From positions 372,001 to 436,000 of the forward strand of contig NZ_SRXT01000001.1 in the NCBI RefSeq assembly GCF_004792685.1: 64,000 nucleotides of DNA. Reading direction: 5' to 3'. The notes below the pieces were generated by a model. It did no database searches and was not told the origin of the DNA. It saw only the letters and a program-made list of their open reading frames with translations. This DNA comes from Sphingomonas gei (GTDB lineage: Bacteria > Pseudomonadota > Alphaproteobacteria > Sphingomonadales > Sphingomonadaceae). Made by a program: the position numbers and the translations under genes. Of the stretch, positions 17,943-28,362 are shown piece by piece; the first letter of the stretch is position 1; each line of letters starts with the position of its first letter.

Positions 17943-18179
17943 ATGTCCGCTGCCAATCGAATTGAGGGAAGGGCTGGGGGAGACGCATTCGAACCGATCA
18001 GCGTTCGCATCCCCACGGCTGTCGCCATGACGGGATTCAGTCGGTCGAGGATCTATGAGCTGATCGCCACTGGCGAGATCGAGATTGCCAAGGATCGCCG
18101 GAGCACGCTGATCCTCGTCTCCAGTTTGCGGGAGGCTGTCCGCCGGCGGATCGTCGCTCGAGACTTGCCAATCGGGTAG
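17943..18179 (+). CDS. Small helix-turn-helix protein (AlpA/excisionase-like)
   Basis: A 78-residue protein with a MerR/AlpA-type winged helix: TAVAMTGFSRSRIYELIATGEIEIAKDRRSTLILVSSLREAV. This is the pattern of DNA-binding excisionase-like proteins. The ATG at 17943 lies 3 bases after the DUF2274 stop, so the two are co-transcribed with trbI. It may control excision or transfer genes of the element; that is inference. Confidence 0.78.
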   Translation: MSAANRIEGRAGGDAFEPISVRIPTAVAMTGFSRSRIYELIATGEIEIAKDRRSTLILVSSLREAVRRRIVARDLPIG

Positions 18180-18265
18180 CGGCATTCCTCCGTTCGTCGC
18201 ATCGAAGACGGTCGACCGGCGCAAGCCTCTTTTCATTTGTTCTCGGTTTGTGCCATTTCTGGGGC

Positions 18266-18469
18266 ATGGAACGATTCGCCCCAGAACCTTCGCGTGCCGC
18301 GATCTCATCTGCCATTCTGGCCGCACCCGGCTGGGCGCGCGTCGGGATCACAATGCCGAACGACCGATTGCGCGAACAAGCCGCGGAAGAGCTAGCGCGC
18401 GCTATCGTCGACCGGCTGCATCGTGCGGAGCCCAGCGTGGATGTGGATCAGCTGGCATTGCCGATCTGA
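18266..18469 (+). CDS. DUF6771-like small protein
   Basis: A 67-residue protein, MERFAPEPSRAAISSAIL then APGWARVGITMPNDRLREQAAEELA. It resembles a small family (DUF6771) that I associate with sphingomonad mobile elements; this match is from memory and only moderately certain. The ATG at 18266 is used although the frame is open from 18248. There is an 86-base gap before it, so it may have its own promoter. Function unknown. Confidence 0.68.
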   Translation: MERFAPEPSRAAISSAILAAPGWARVGITMPNDRLREQAAEELARAIVDRLHRAEPSVDVDQLALPI

Positions 18470-18522
18470 TCCAACGCGCGGGCGTACGGCCTGGGCAGGA
18501 GCTGGCAAGGAGCCAATATCGC

Positions 18523-19428
18523 TCAGCGATATCGCAATCCGTCTTTGCCATCCCACACGATTTCGAAAGGGAATGCCCCGCTCGAATGCGTGGGGTGCGG
18601 GCTGTACTTTTCGCAAAAGTGATCGAAGATCCGTCGGAATTCAGCCTTCGTCGCAGCCTGGATGTCGCCGCGCCTGAACCGCGCGAGACGCTCGCCAAGC
18701 TCACATCCGTCGATCTCGTCGAGTAGATCATAGTGGGGGAATACCAGATCCTGGCGTCTCACAGCCGTTTTGGCCCAGAGGATATGATCGTTGAAGTAAA
18801 GGCAGGAGAGGCGGCAGGCCGTCCCTTCGATGTCCCGTCCGGTAAACGATGACCATCCGTGAGGCACAGTGGGATCGAGCGTTTTGAAGAAGGCGTGAAA
18901 CGACTGGGTCGCTGGCGCGGACAACCAATAGGGAAAGCGCGGGCCATCCCCGATCGAGTCGAACGCCGACGGATCGAACGGTTCATCGAGTGGGATCTGT
19001 CCGCTACGCTGCCCCTCGTCGAAGATTTTCATCAATTCTGTGACTTCGATGATCCAGCGCAGCACCGACATGCCGCGGTAGGACTTCGTCACATGACGAT
19101 CGTTGATGCGCAGGAGGCCAAGCCCGGCCTCGCGCAGAAGCGCGTTCTTGATCCGATCGCGCTCTTGTTGTCGTGCATCTACGTGGAACGGCCCATCGTA
19201 TTCGACGACCATCACCGGACGATACACATCGTCAGTGACGACATAGTCGCAATGACTTCGTGTGAAATAGTCGAACTCTCGCTGACTCAGATGAGCGTGC
19301 CCCTTTGCGATGACGTCGGATAAGCGGGTCTTGGCGAACACCCGCAGACCATTGTCTTGGGCAATGCGCTCGAGCTCGCGAAACGCGACTTCCTCCGATC
19401 GGTTCAGCAGGCGATCTACGATCTTCAT
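18523..19428 (-). CDS. DUF2726-domain protein (nuclease-fold)
   Basis: A 301-residue protein. The N-terminal half has the DUF2726 layout: VFAKTRLSDVI, then HCDYVVTDD (Asp strand), VVEYDGPFHVDARQQERDRIKN (Glu-Tyr-Asp-Gly with a following His), and GLGLLRINDRH. This corresponds to the endonuclease-like PD-(D/E)XK fold, with D85-like and E-Y-D residues as candidate catalytic positions. The C-terminal half is unrecognised. It diverges from the gene at 19499 with a 70-base shared control region, and it converges on the DUF6771-like gene. Likely cargo of the element. Confidence 0.78.
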   Translation of the reverse strand: MKIVDRLLNRSEEVAFRELERIAQDNGLRVFAKTRLSDVIAKGHAHLSQREFDYFTRSHCDYVVTDDVYRPVMVVEYDGPFHVDARQQERDRIKNALLREAGLGLLRINDRHVTKSYRGMSVLRWIIEVTELMKIFDEGQRSGQIPLDEPFDPSAFDSIGDGPRFPYWLSAPATQSFHAFFKTLDPTVPHGWSSFTGRDIEGTACRLSCLYFNDHILWAKTAVRRQDLVFPHYDLLDEIDGCELGERLARFRRGDIQAATKAEFRRIFDHFCEKYSPHPTHSSGAFPFEIVWDGKDGLRYR

Positions 19429-19498
19429 GGCAGCCGTCCGATTTTGCGGAATATGATGGGCATGGCAATTGCCTCTGCCATCCAGATAGAGAGATGTG

Positions 19499-20710
19499 AT
19501 GTCAGACGAGCCCGCCGTTTTGCCCGATCAGGCACGCCGCCTTGAGGTGCTGCGTCGGCGGCTAAGCCGCAAGCTGGCCGGTTTCACAGTCGAGATTCCC
19601 GAAGAGAATGCGCGCGCTGCGATGATGCGTTATCGCCCGGCTCGCGGGTTGTTTCCTGTGCCTGAGCTGGTTCTCTTCACCTTGCGCGACGTGATGGACT
19701 GGCGTTGGCACGGCCATGGCGAAAAGGTGCGCTGGACTGTCTACGGCGCGATAGACGGTCAGCGCGTGGCCTTCGAGCATCAGAAGTTTGGGTTCGCGGT
19801 TTTCGTGCCCAAGGATCGCCTCGATCTGCAATCGCGTGTCGAAGGCCAACTCCGCAGCGCAATGCGCGAAGTCGAAGCCTATCTTCGGCCATTTGCGGAG
19901 GCTCAGATCGACAACGGTGAAGTGATGATCGTCAATCGCTTCGCCGAGTTCGATGAGCGCTACCGTTTTCACCGTGAGCTCGCCGACCTCGCTTACCGGC
20001 GCGGCGCAGCACCGCCTTCATCTGCGGAGGCCAACGGCGAACAGAGCGAAGGCGAGAAGATGAGGTCGATCAGCGCCGATATGACCGCGAGACTCAACGC
20101 GGTCATATCGGCAGAGCGTGAGGGCTTCTTCCATTCGACGGCGATGATAGACGCCTATTTCAGCTGCCTCGAACACCGACTGGTGCTGCTTCGTGCATTT
20201 ATGGGCAAGCCATTCGGTGAAGGCGAAGTCCTCGCGCTGCTGGGTATGAGATGGGGAGATAAGCTCAAGCTCGTCTTGCCCGGCCCATCATCGCGATCTG
20301 CGGCCGACGTCGTTGGGAAGATGCATCGGATCAAGGAGCGTATCCGGAACCCCTTCGCCCATGGTGGTGTCGAGAACGACCAGGGATCACTCTTCTTCCG
20401 ACTTCCCGGCATTGGCCCGGTGCCCGGTAATTTTACTCGGTTTGGCGACAGCGTGCGGTTCTCGATGCTGCCGGTCGACGCTGACGATCACGCTGAGAGT
20501 TGCGCGACTTTTGATAAGTTGGATCGATTGCTGGCTGCAGGGGACCTCGCCGGCCCCGATCAGTTCATCAAGGATAGTGTCGATCCGGTATTTGATGCCC
20601 ATCACTGCGCCGAATACGCAGAAGCGATCGCCGGTGGGCCCGATGCCATCAATGCTTATATCGAAGCCTGGTCATCTGCTTGGGAACGGCACGTCAACAT
20701 GGACTACTGA
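19499..20710 (+). CDS. Hypothetical protein with HEPN-type RNPFAH motif, 403 aa
   Basis: I do not recognise the family. The N-terminal 165 residues include WRWHGHGEKVRWTVYGAIDG and a beta-rich segment. The second half is helical and carries R283-N-P-F-A-H288 followed by GGVEND, which fits the Rx4H active-site signature of HEPN ribonucleases (compare RNxxAHG in abortive-infection proteins). It diverges from the DUF2726 gene and ends 137 bases before the 3' end of tRNA-Glu. The ATG at 19499 is used; GTG at 19496 is in frame. Possible defence effector, by inference. Confidence 0.72.
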   Translation: MSDEPAVLPDQARRLEVLRRRLSRKLAGFTVEIPEENARAAMMRYRPARGLFPVPELVLFTLRDVMDWRWHGHGEKVRWTVYGAIDGQRVAFEHQKFGFAVFVPKDRLDLQSRVEGQLRSAMREVEAYLRPFAEAQIDNGEVMIVNRFAEFDERYRFHRELADLAYRRGAAPPSSAEANGEQSEGEKMRSISADMTARLNAVISAEREGFFHSTAMIDAYFSCLEHRLVLLRAFMGKPFGEGEVLALLGMRWGDKLKLVLPGPSSRSAADVVGKMHRIKERIRNPFAHGGVENDQGSLFFRLPGIGPVPGNFTRFGDSVRFSMLPVDADDHAESCATFDKLDRLLAAGDLAGPDQFIKDSVDPVFDAHHCAEYAEAIAGGPDAINAYIEAWSSAWERHVNMDY

Positions 20711-20799
20711 CGCCGAGGCGATTCGCCCGATCGTTAGCGACCCCAAATTCCTGGGTGATCCCCCGAAATCCCGGGAGCTTTAAGAGAGAAATTTGAGAG

Positions 20800-20842
20800 A
20801 AAAACTGATTCAATGGGCGCGGATTGCCGCTAACCCATTGAA
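20800..20842 (-). terminator. Intrinsic terminator of tRNA-Glu
   Basis: Read on the minus strand, TTCAATGGG pairs with CCCATTGAA, with an inner GCGG-CAAT-CCGC stem. A T run follows (complement of AAAAA at 20800-20804). It begins 5 bases beyond the tRNA CCA end. Confidence 0.8.
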
Positions 20843-20847
20843 AACGC

Positions 20848-20922
20848 TGGTGACCCCTACGAGAATCGAACTCGTGTTTTCGCCGTGAGAGGGCGACGTC
20901 CTAACCGCTAGACGAAGGGGCC
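20848..20922 (-). tRNA. tRNA-Glu(CTC)
   Basis: The minus strand folds into a full cloverleaf: acceptor GGCCCCT with AGGGGTC, D arm GTCTAGCGGTTAGGAC, anticodon loop CTCTCAC (anticodon CTC), T arm ACGAGTTCGATTCTCGT, and an encoded CCA at 20848-20850. Its 3' end faces the accessory region, as expected if it serves as an attachment site. Confidence 0.97.
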
Positions 20923-20964
20923 GTGCTGCGGAAGGCGGGCAATTAGGACGCACTCGCCCAACCG

Positions 20965-22293
20965 TCAAGCGCGTATCGGAGCGCGCCCGAGCCAGCGGCG
21001 CAAGCCCGGCCAGCGCGGCAGCAGCAACCAGTCGGCGACCACGGCCAGCCCAAGCGTCGCGCCGAACAGCGGCATGGCCAGCGCCAGCAGCAACACCAGC
21101 GCGATCAGCATTGTCCCGTAGCGTGGTCGCGACAGCGCGATCGGCGCACCCAGCAGCCCCTGCGGTCGCCGCCGCCACCATATCGCTGCCCCCGACACCG
21201 ACAGCGTGGCCAGGAGAAGCGCCGTCAATGTGCCGAGCAACTGGTTGGCTAGTCCGAACAGCGCGCCTTCGTGCGCGGCGATGCCGTAGCCGACGGCGCG
21301 ATCGAGCCAGTGGCGATCGGCGAAATCGCGGCGCGAAGTGAGTGCTCCGGTGGTTCCGTCGACGGTTATGCTGGTGCGTTGCGGACGATCGGCGGCGTCC
21401 GAGCTCACAGTCCACTCCGTGCCCCTGGTGGGTGGGGCCAGCAGCACCGGCGGGGCGATGCCGAGCGGATAGACCGCGGCGACCACGCGATCGAGATCGC
21501 CGCCGGGCGCGGCCCCGTGCGCCATCGTCATTCCCGCATGCTCGGCATGATCGCCCAGCATCGCGTTGCGGGCTCCTGTAGGCCAGTCCTGTGGACCGTC
21601 GAGCGTGCCGGCGACGGTGCGCACTTCCTTGAAATAGCTGCCCCAGAATTTCGCCCAGGGGAGCCCGGTCGAGATCAGAAGCAAGGCGAGCACTGCGACC
21701 CAGATACCAGCCACGGCATGCACGTCGCGCCAGAACAGGCGTTTGCCGCTCCGCAGCCGCGGATAGAGCACCCCGCCGAGCCCGCGCGCCCGGCGGGGCC
21801 ACCACAGATACAGGCCGGTGAGCAGCATCGTCACCGTCCAGCAGGCGGCGATCTCGACCAGATAGCTTCCGGGATTGCCCGCGCGGAAGGTGCCGTGCAG
21901 GTCCGAGACCACACGCAGCGGGCGCTCGCTCTCAGTCGCGGTGCCCAGCACGCGCAGCCGGTAAGGATCGACATAGACCCGCGTCTCGATCCCCTTCCGG
22001 CCGACGATGATCCGCGCCGCCTCGCCCGGCCTCTCCGGGAGCTGATATTTGTGCAGCGTGGCGCCGGGCATTGCCGCCATCGCGGCCTTCACCTGCGCGG
22101 CGGCGCTGGCCCGCGGGCCCGCCGGCGTCAGCGTATCATAAGGCCGCTCCAGCCACGCTTCGATCTGCGGCTTCCACAGATAGATCGTCCCGGTCGCCGC
22201 CAGCCACAGGACGAAGGGCATGCAGAACAGCCCGGCATAGAAATGCCAGCGCCACACTGCATTGTACCAGCGCGAAGCCGGAGCGGCCGCCAT
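20965..22293 (-). CDS. PepSY-associated transmembrane protein, reductase-like
   Basis: A 442-residue membrane protein. It begins with a W-R-W-H-F-Y-A-G-L-F motif in the first of about four to five transmembrane segments, has a PepSY-like periplasmic domain with the LHGTFRAG segment, WWPRR after a membrane helix, and WRDVHAVAG before the next. This is the layout of PepSY-TM proteins linked to siderophore or metal uptake, in which His residues may bind haem for metal reduction. Its start overlaps the stop of the TonB receptor gene (ATGA), so the two are co-expressed. Confidence 0.87.
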   Translation of the reverse strand: MAAAPASRWYNAVWRWHFYAGLFCMPFVLWLAATGTIYLWKPQIEAWLERPYDTLTPAGPRASAAAQVKAAMAAMPGATLHKYQLPERPGEAARIIVGRKGIETRVYVDPYRLRVLGTATESERPLRVVSDLHGTFRAGNPGSYLVEIAACWTVTMLLTGLYLWWPRRARGLGGVLYPRLRSGKRLFWRDVHAVAGIWVAVLALLLISTGLPWAKFWGSYFKEVRTVAGTLDGPQDWPTGARNAMLGDHAEHAGMTMAHGAAPGGDLDRVVAAVYPLGIAPPVLLAPPTRGTEWTVSSDAADRPQRTSITVDGTTGALTSRRDFADRHWLDRAVGYGIAAHEGALFGLANQLLGTLTALLLATLSVSGAAIWWRRRPQGLLGAPIALSRPRYGTMLIALVLLLALAMPLFGATLGLAVVADWLLLPRWPGLRRWLGRAPIRA

Positions 22294-24293
22294 CAGAACG
22301 CCGCCCGCACGCCGGCGAAGACGCTGCGTCGCTCGACCGGAGTGAAGATCTGGCTGCTCTCGTCACGCAGCGTGGAAGGATTGTCGGGCACGTACCGCAC
22401 GATTGCGGAAATATCGCCGGCCGCCTTGCGCCCTGCGAGATTGCGGGCATCGGCGAACAAAGTAACCCCCGGCATAACCGCCGCCTCCGCGCTCGCCCCG
22501 AACAGAACATAGCCGCCGATGCGCATGCTGTTGGCATAGTCGACCCAAGCACCGCGCGGTACCCATTCCATGTTGGGCGCGACGTGGAGCCCGTCGTCGC
22601 CGAGCCGCAGTTCGGCGCGATAGAATTGCTCGGGGATCACCGGCAATCGATTGTCCCCGAACTGCGCGTCGTCGCGGAAGCGGAAGTCGTTGACTTGCCA
22701 GACCTGCCGCAGCCGCAGCCAGGCAGTGAGATCGAGATCCAGGCCGAGCTCGACGCCCTGGTGCCGCGTGCGCCCGGCGTTGAAGGTCGAAGCGGGAATG
22801 CCAAAACCGACGTCATATTGGAGCAACTCGCCATCGAGATCGGCGCGATAGATGCTGAGGTCGAAGCGCAACGGGCCGATCCGGCCGCGCCCGCCAATCT
22901 CGACGGTCCAGCCGCGCTGCGCGTCGAGCGGAACGAACTGGGAGAGCTGCGCCAGTTCGATAAAGCCGGGAAGCTCGTGGCTGCGGCTGAGATTGGCATA
23001 GAGCTGGACGGCATCGGCCGGCTCGAACAGCAGCCCCAGCTTGGGCGAGAGCTGGTCGAAGGTCGCGCGATTGCTGGTGGTTGCGGGGAAGACCTGGTCC
23101 TGCCGCCGCAGCCCCGAGGTGTAGACCGCCCCGGCGATCAGCGTGAGCCGTTCGGTCGGGCGCAGCCGCGCCTCGGCATAGGCGTCGATCGTGCGTGCGC
23201 GCTGATCGGCCTCGAAGGTCTTCGCGCCTTGCTCGCCGTCCAAGTTGAAGAAGCGCCGCGACGCGACCGAGCCGAAGCGGGCAGTGACGCCTGCGGTGAA
23301 GCCGAACATGCCGAAGTCCTGATCGAGCCGGGCATAGCTGCCCCAGTCGAGCGATTTCTGGTCGATCAGTTGGTAGATCGGGTGGTGGAGTTGCTTGGCG
23401 TTGAGGAACAGCCCGACATCGAGCTTGCCGGCACCCAGCGTGATGCTGGTGCGGTTCTGCAGGCGCAGCGAATCGATGTCCCGCGCCTGATCATTGAGGA
23501 AGTTGCCGCTTTGCGGAGTCGCGAGCGTTGCTGCATAGGTTAGCGACCCCGGCAATTCCTGCCGAATCGCCTGCGCGCTGGCATAGAAGCGCGTCTCGAC
23601 GCGGTCGCTCAGGCGCAGCCCGGCATTGCCGTTGACGCGAAGCGCCTTGCGGTGCGCGTGATCGCGGTCGCCGTCGGAGCGGTCGCCGGCGATCGCGAGC
23701 CAGGCGTCGCCGCGTTCGTCCGCGAAACCGGCGCTGGCGAGGCCTCGAACCGTGCCAAAGCTGCCGCCGTCGAGACGTAGATGTACGCCGTTCGACGAGC
23801 GCCCGGTGGGTGTCACGCCATTGATCGCGCCGCCCAAAGTCGATGCGCCGAAGCGGAGTGCGTTGGCGCCGCGGAACACTTCGATATGCTGGAGGAAGGC
23901 GGGATCGAGCTCCTGGAAATCGCCATTGTCGTCGGCCAGATTGATCGGGACGCCGTCCTGGAGCAGCGTCAGCCCGCGCATGTGATAGCCGCGGCTGATC
24001 CCCGAACCGCGGATCGACAGCCGCACTTCCTGGCCGAAGCGCGGCTGGGCATAGACGCCGGGCGAGAAAGCCAGCGCGTCGCGCAGCGAGACGGCGAGCT
24101 TTTCGTCGAACGTGTCGGCGGAGACGACATTGGCGCCTCCGGGCGTCTCGTTGACGCGCTGAATGGCCTCGCCGACCAGCTTTTCGGCAGTGACGACGAT
24201 CTCGTCGCGCGCGGCGGGGGCTTGCTGGGCAAAAGCGGGAAGGGCGGCGAACAACATAGGCGCGCCGAGCAGCGCGCGAACGGACTTGGACAT
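22293..24293 (-). CDS. TonB-dependent receptor
   Basis: A 666-residue outer-membrane receptor. Signal peptide to about residue 22 (ALPAFA-QQ), then a TonB-box-like DEIVVTAEK, a plug domain (GGANVVSADTFDEKLAVSLRDAL, LSIRGSGISRG, VEVFRGANALRFGASTLGGAIN) and a C-terminal beta barrel ending in Phe. The upstream in-frame ATG at 24338 is rejected because the signal peptide begins at 24293. It is followed by the PepSY reductase, which points to uptake of a metal complex such as iron-siderophore or copper. The ligand cannot be read from sequence. Confidence 0.92.
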   Translation of the reverse strand: MSKSVRALLGAPMLFAALPAFAQQAPAARDEIVVTAEKLVGEAIQRVNETPGGANVVSADTFDEKLAVSLRDALAFSPGVYAQPRFGQEVRLSIRGSGISRGYHMRGLTLLQDGVPINLADDNGDFQELDPAFLQHIEVFRGANALRFGASTLGGAINGVTPTGRSSNGVHLRLDGGSFGTVRGLASAGFADERGDAWLAIAGDRSDGDRDHAHRKALRVNGNAGLRLSDRVETRFYASAQAIRQELPGSLTYAATLATPQSGNFLNDQARDIDSLRLQNRTSITLGAGKLDVGLFLNAKQLHHPIYQLIDQKSLDWGSYARLDQDFGMFGFTAGVTARFGSVASRRFFNLDGEQGAKTFEADQRARTIDAYAEARLRPTERLTLIAGAVYTSGLRRQDQVFPATTSNRATFDQLSPKLGLLFEPADAVQLYANLSRSHELPGFIELAQLSQFVPLDAQRGWTVEIGGRGRIGPLRFDLSIYRADLDGELLQYDVGFGIPASTFNAGRTRHQGVELGLDLDLTAWLRLRQVWQVNDFRFRDDAQFGDNRLPVIPEQFYRAELRLGDDGLHVAPNMEWVPRGAWVDYANSMRIGGYVLFGASAEAAVMPGVTLFADARNLAGRKAAGDISAIVRYVPDNPSTLRDESSQIFTPVERRSVFAGVRAAF

Positions 24294-24350
24294 CAAGAAG
24301 GATCCTCGGCAAAAACGAGCAAAGGCGCGCAGGGGCACGCGCCGGCAGCG

Positions 24351-24749
24351 TCAGCCGAGGAGAGGGGGGCCGGTCGCGCGAGGGGGAGGGGCGGCGAGTC
24401 CGCGGCCTGGTGCGGCTTCGAGTCGGACGTGCCGGACCGGCTCGGCGTGCAGCGACGGTAGCGGCAGCGCGAGCGGATCGGCAGGCGCCAGAGGCTGCGC
24501 GGCCACCCCGAATGCGCAGGGTTGGTCGCCCTTCTTGTGCTCCTCGGGCACCGGCTTGCCGGTCGCCTTGGCGAGCATCGCCTTGGCTTCGCCGAGCGCT
24601 GCGGGACCGCTGAGCCCGCTGTCGGCGCACCATGATAGCGTGACTTGCCCTGCGCCGAGCTGCGGCATCCAGCCGGCGGGGGCCGCCATCCGCAGCAGCA
24701 ACGCACATCCGACCAGCAACAGTGCAAAGCGCTGCCAATTGGTTCGCAT
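24351..24749 (-). CDS. DUF2946-like protein
   Basis: A 132-residue protein with an N-terminal membrane segment (FALLLVGCALLLRMAAPAGW), a CADSG motif, a His/Lys stretch (PEEHKKGDQPCAFG) and a Pro/Ala-rich tail. This matches DUF2946, small proteins often encoded just before a TonB receptor and PepSY gene in metal-uptake clusters. Cys and His residues could bind metal, but this is not shown. It is 57 bases upstream of the receptor gene on the same strand. Confidence 0.72.
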   Translation of the reverse strand: MRTNWQRFALLLVGCALLLRMAAPAGWMPQLGAGQVTLSWCADSGLSGPAALGEAKAMLAKATGKPVPEEHKKGDQPCAFGVAAQPLAPADPLALPLPSLHAEPVRHVRLEAAPGRGLAAPPPRATGPPLLG

Positions 24750-24821
24750 GTCCGCCGCCTTGGTCACATGCCGGCCCTTACCGCAGCCAGTCGCCGGGGC
24801 AAGCGGGCAATTTGTCCACCC

Positions 24822-25169
24822 TCAGCCGGTCACCGGCAGGCGCAGGCTGCCGTCGGGCTCGTAATGGAGTTCGCTATAGGCGATGACTGCGTCGAGCGGG
24901 AGCGCGCCATAGAGGTGCGGGAACAGCTGGCCGCCGCGTGAAGGTTCCCATTTCACCGACTCGCCGAGCGCTTCGAGATCGACTGCGGCCAGCCACAGCC
25001 CGTCCTGTCCGGCAAAATGCTTGTCGATCGTCTCGCGCAGCTGCGCCGCGATCGAGAGATGGATATAGCCGTCCTGCAAATCCACCGGCGCGCCGGCGAA
25101 GCTGCCGTCGCGCTCGAGTACGGACATTTGTTCGGCGGTGAGAACTTTATAGGCAGTGGTATCGGGCAT
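24822..25169 (-). CDS. DUF952-family protein
   Basis: A 115-residue cytoplasmic protein beginning MPDTTAYKVLTAEQMSVLE, with DGYIHLSIAAQLRETIDKHFAGQ and LFPHLYGALPLDAVI. These are the conserved blocks of DUF952, a small family related in fold to ADP-ribosyltransferase-type or RNA 2'-phosphotransferase-like proteins; the activity is unknown. The ATG at 25169 is used because family-like sequence begins there. Confidence 0.83.
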   Translation of the reverse strand: MPDTTAYKVLTAEQMSVLERDGSFAGAPVDLQDGYIHLSIAAQLRETIDKHFAGQDGLWLAAVDLEALGESVKWEPSRGGQLFPHLYGALPLDAVIAYSELHYEPDGSLRLPVTG

Positions 25170-25220
25170 CTGCTTCTCCGAGATGCTTAGCGTGAATGCG
25201 CGATTATTCCCATCAACTAT

Positions 25221-25331
25221 CGTCATCCCCGCGAAAGCGGGGGACCCATCTCGTGCCCTGTCCAAGCGAGCAACAGCTGTCGTGTTCGCGGCGCGTGCCG
25301 GAGGTGGGTCCCCGCTTTCGCGGGGATGACG
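25221..25331. repeat. Inverted pair of dispersed palindromic repeats
   Basis: CGTCATCCCCGCGAAAGCGGGG (25221-25242) followed by GACCCATC recurs in inverted orientation at 25303-25331. Each copy is itself a hairpin with a GAAA-type loop. The block lies between the DUF952 gene and the gyrA stop. It belongs to the same family as the hairpins at 40.9, 46.4, 61.4 and 62.7 kb. Confidence 0.8.
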
Positions 25332-25351
25332 GCAATTGCCTGACTTTAGCG

Positions 25352-28096
<2,745 letters not shown>

Positions 28097-28228
28097 AGGA
28101 TCGCGCTTTCGGAGTTTGTGACGTTATGATGGCTCTAGCGCGCCCGATACCACCTGCCAAGCCCGCGCGCTCGCGCGTACGCGCGCGTAGGGGGCCGATC
28201 CGCGCTCATCTCGAGGGCGGCCAACATG

Positions 28229-28256
28229 GAACGACGAACGCGTTCAATCGTCGTTC
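28229..28256. other. Inverted repeat upstream of the TPR gene
   Basis: GAACGACGA and its exact reverse complement are separated by 10 bases, in the 266-base region between divergent gyrA and the TPR gene. It could be a transcription-factor site or an mRNA leader hairpin. The rest of this region holds a GC-rich CGCGCG-type stretch at about 28168-28190 and nothing else I recognise. Confidence 0.45.
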
Positions 28257-28362
28257 AGCACGCGCTGGCCATCGCGAAGTCAAACACGTCCGCTTGAATG
28301 GCGCGCGGCAGGCATTTACAGGACCGCCAAACCGTCGGCCGGTTCCACGAGGAGAGTTGTAC

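Larger units (their letters stand above)
1..20847. mobile_element. Partial integrative conjugative element (Tn4371-like trb module), distal part
   Basis: The stretch combines a complete mating-pair-formation set (traG, then trbB to trbI in the order B-C-D-E-J-L-F-G-I) with cargo of defence and toxin-antitoxin type and several orphan proteins. This trb order is known from Tn4371-family elements. The stretch stops beside the 3' end of tRNA-Glu, after which the genes are ordinary chromosomal ones. No integrase, relaxase, replication or partition gene is visible, so the element should continue to the left. The right boundary is inferred from gene content and the tRNA. I did not find a second copy of the tRNA 3' end in the window. 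Confidence 0.72.
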
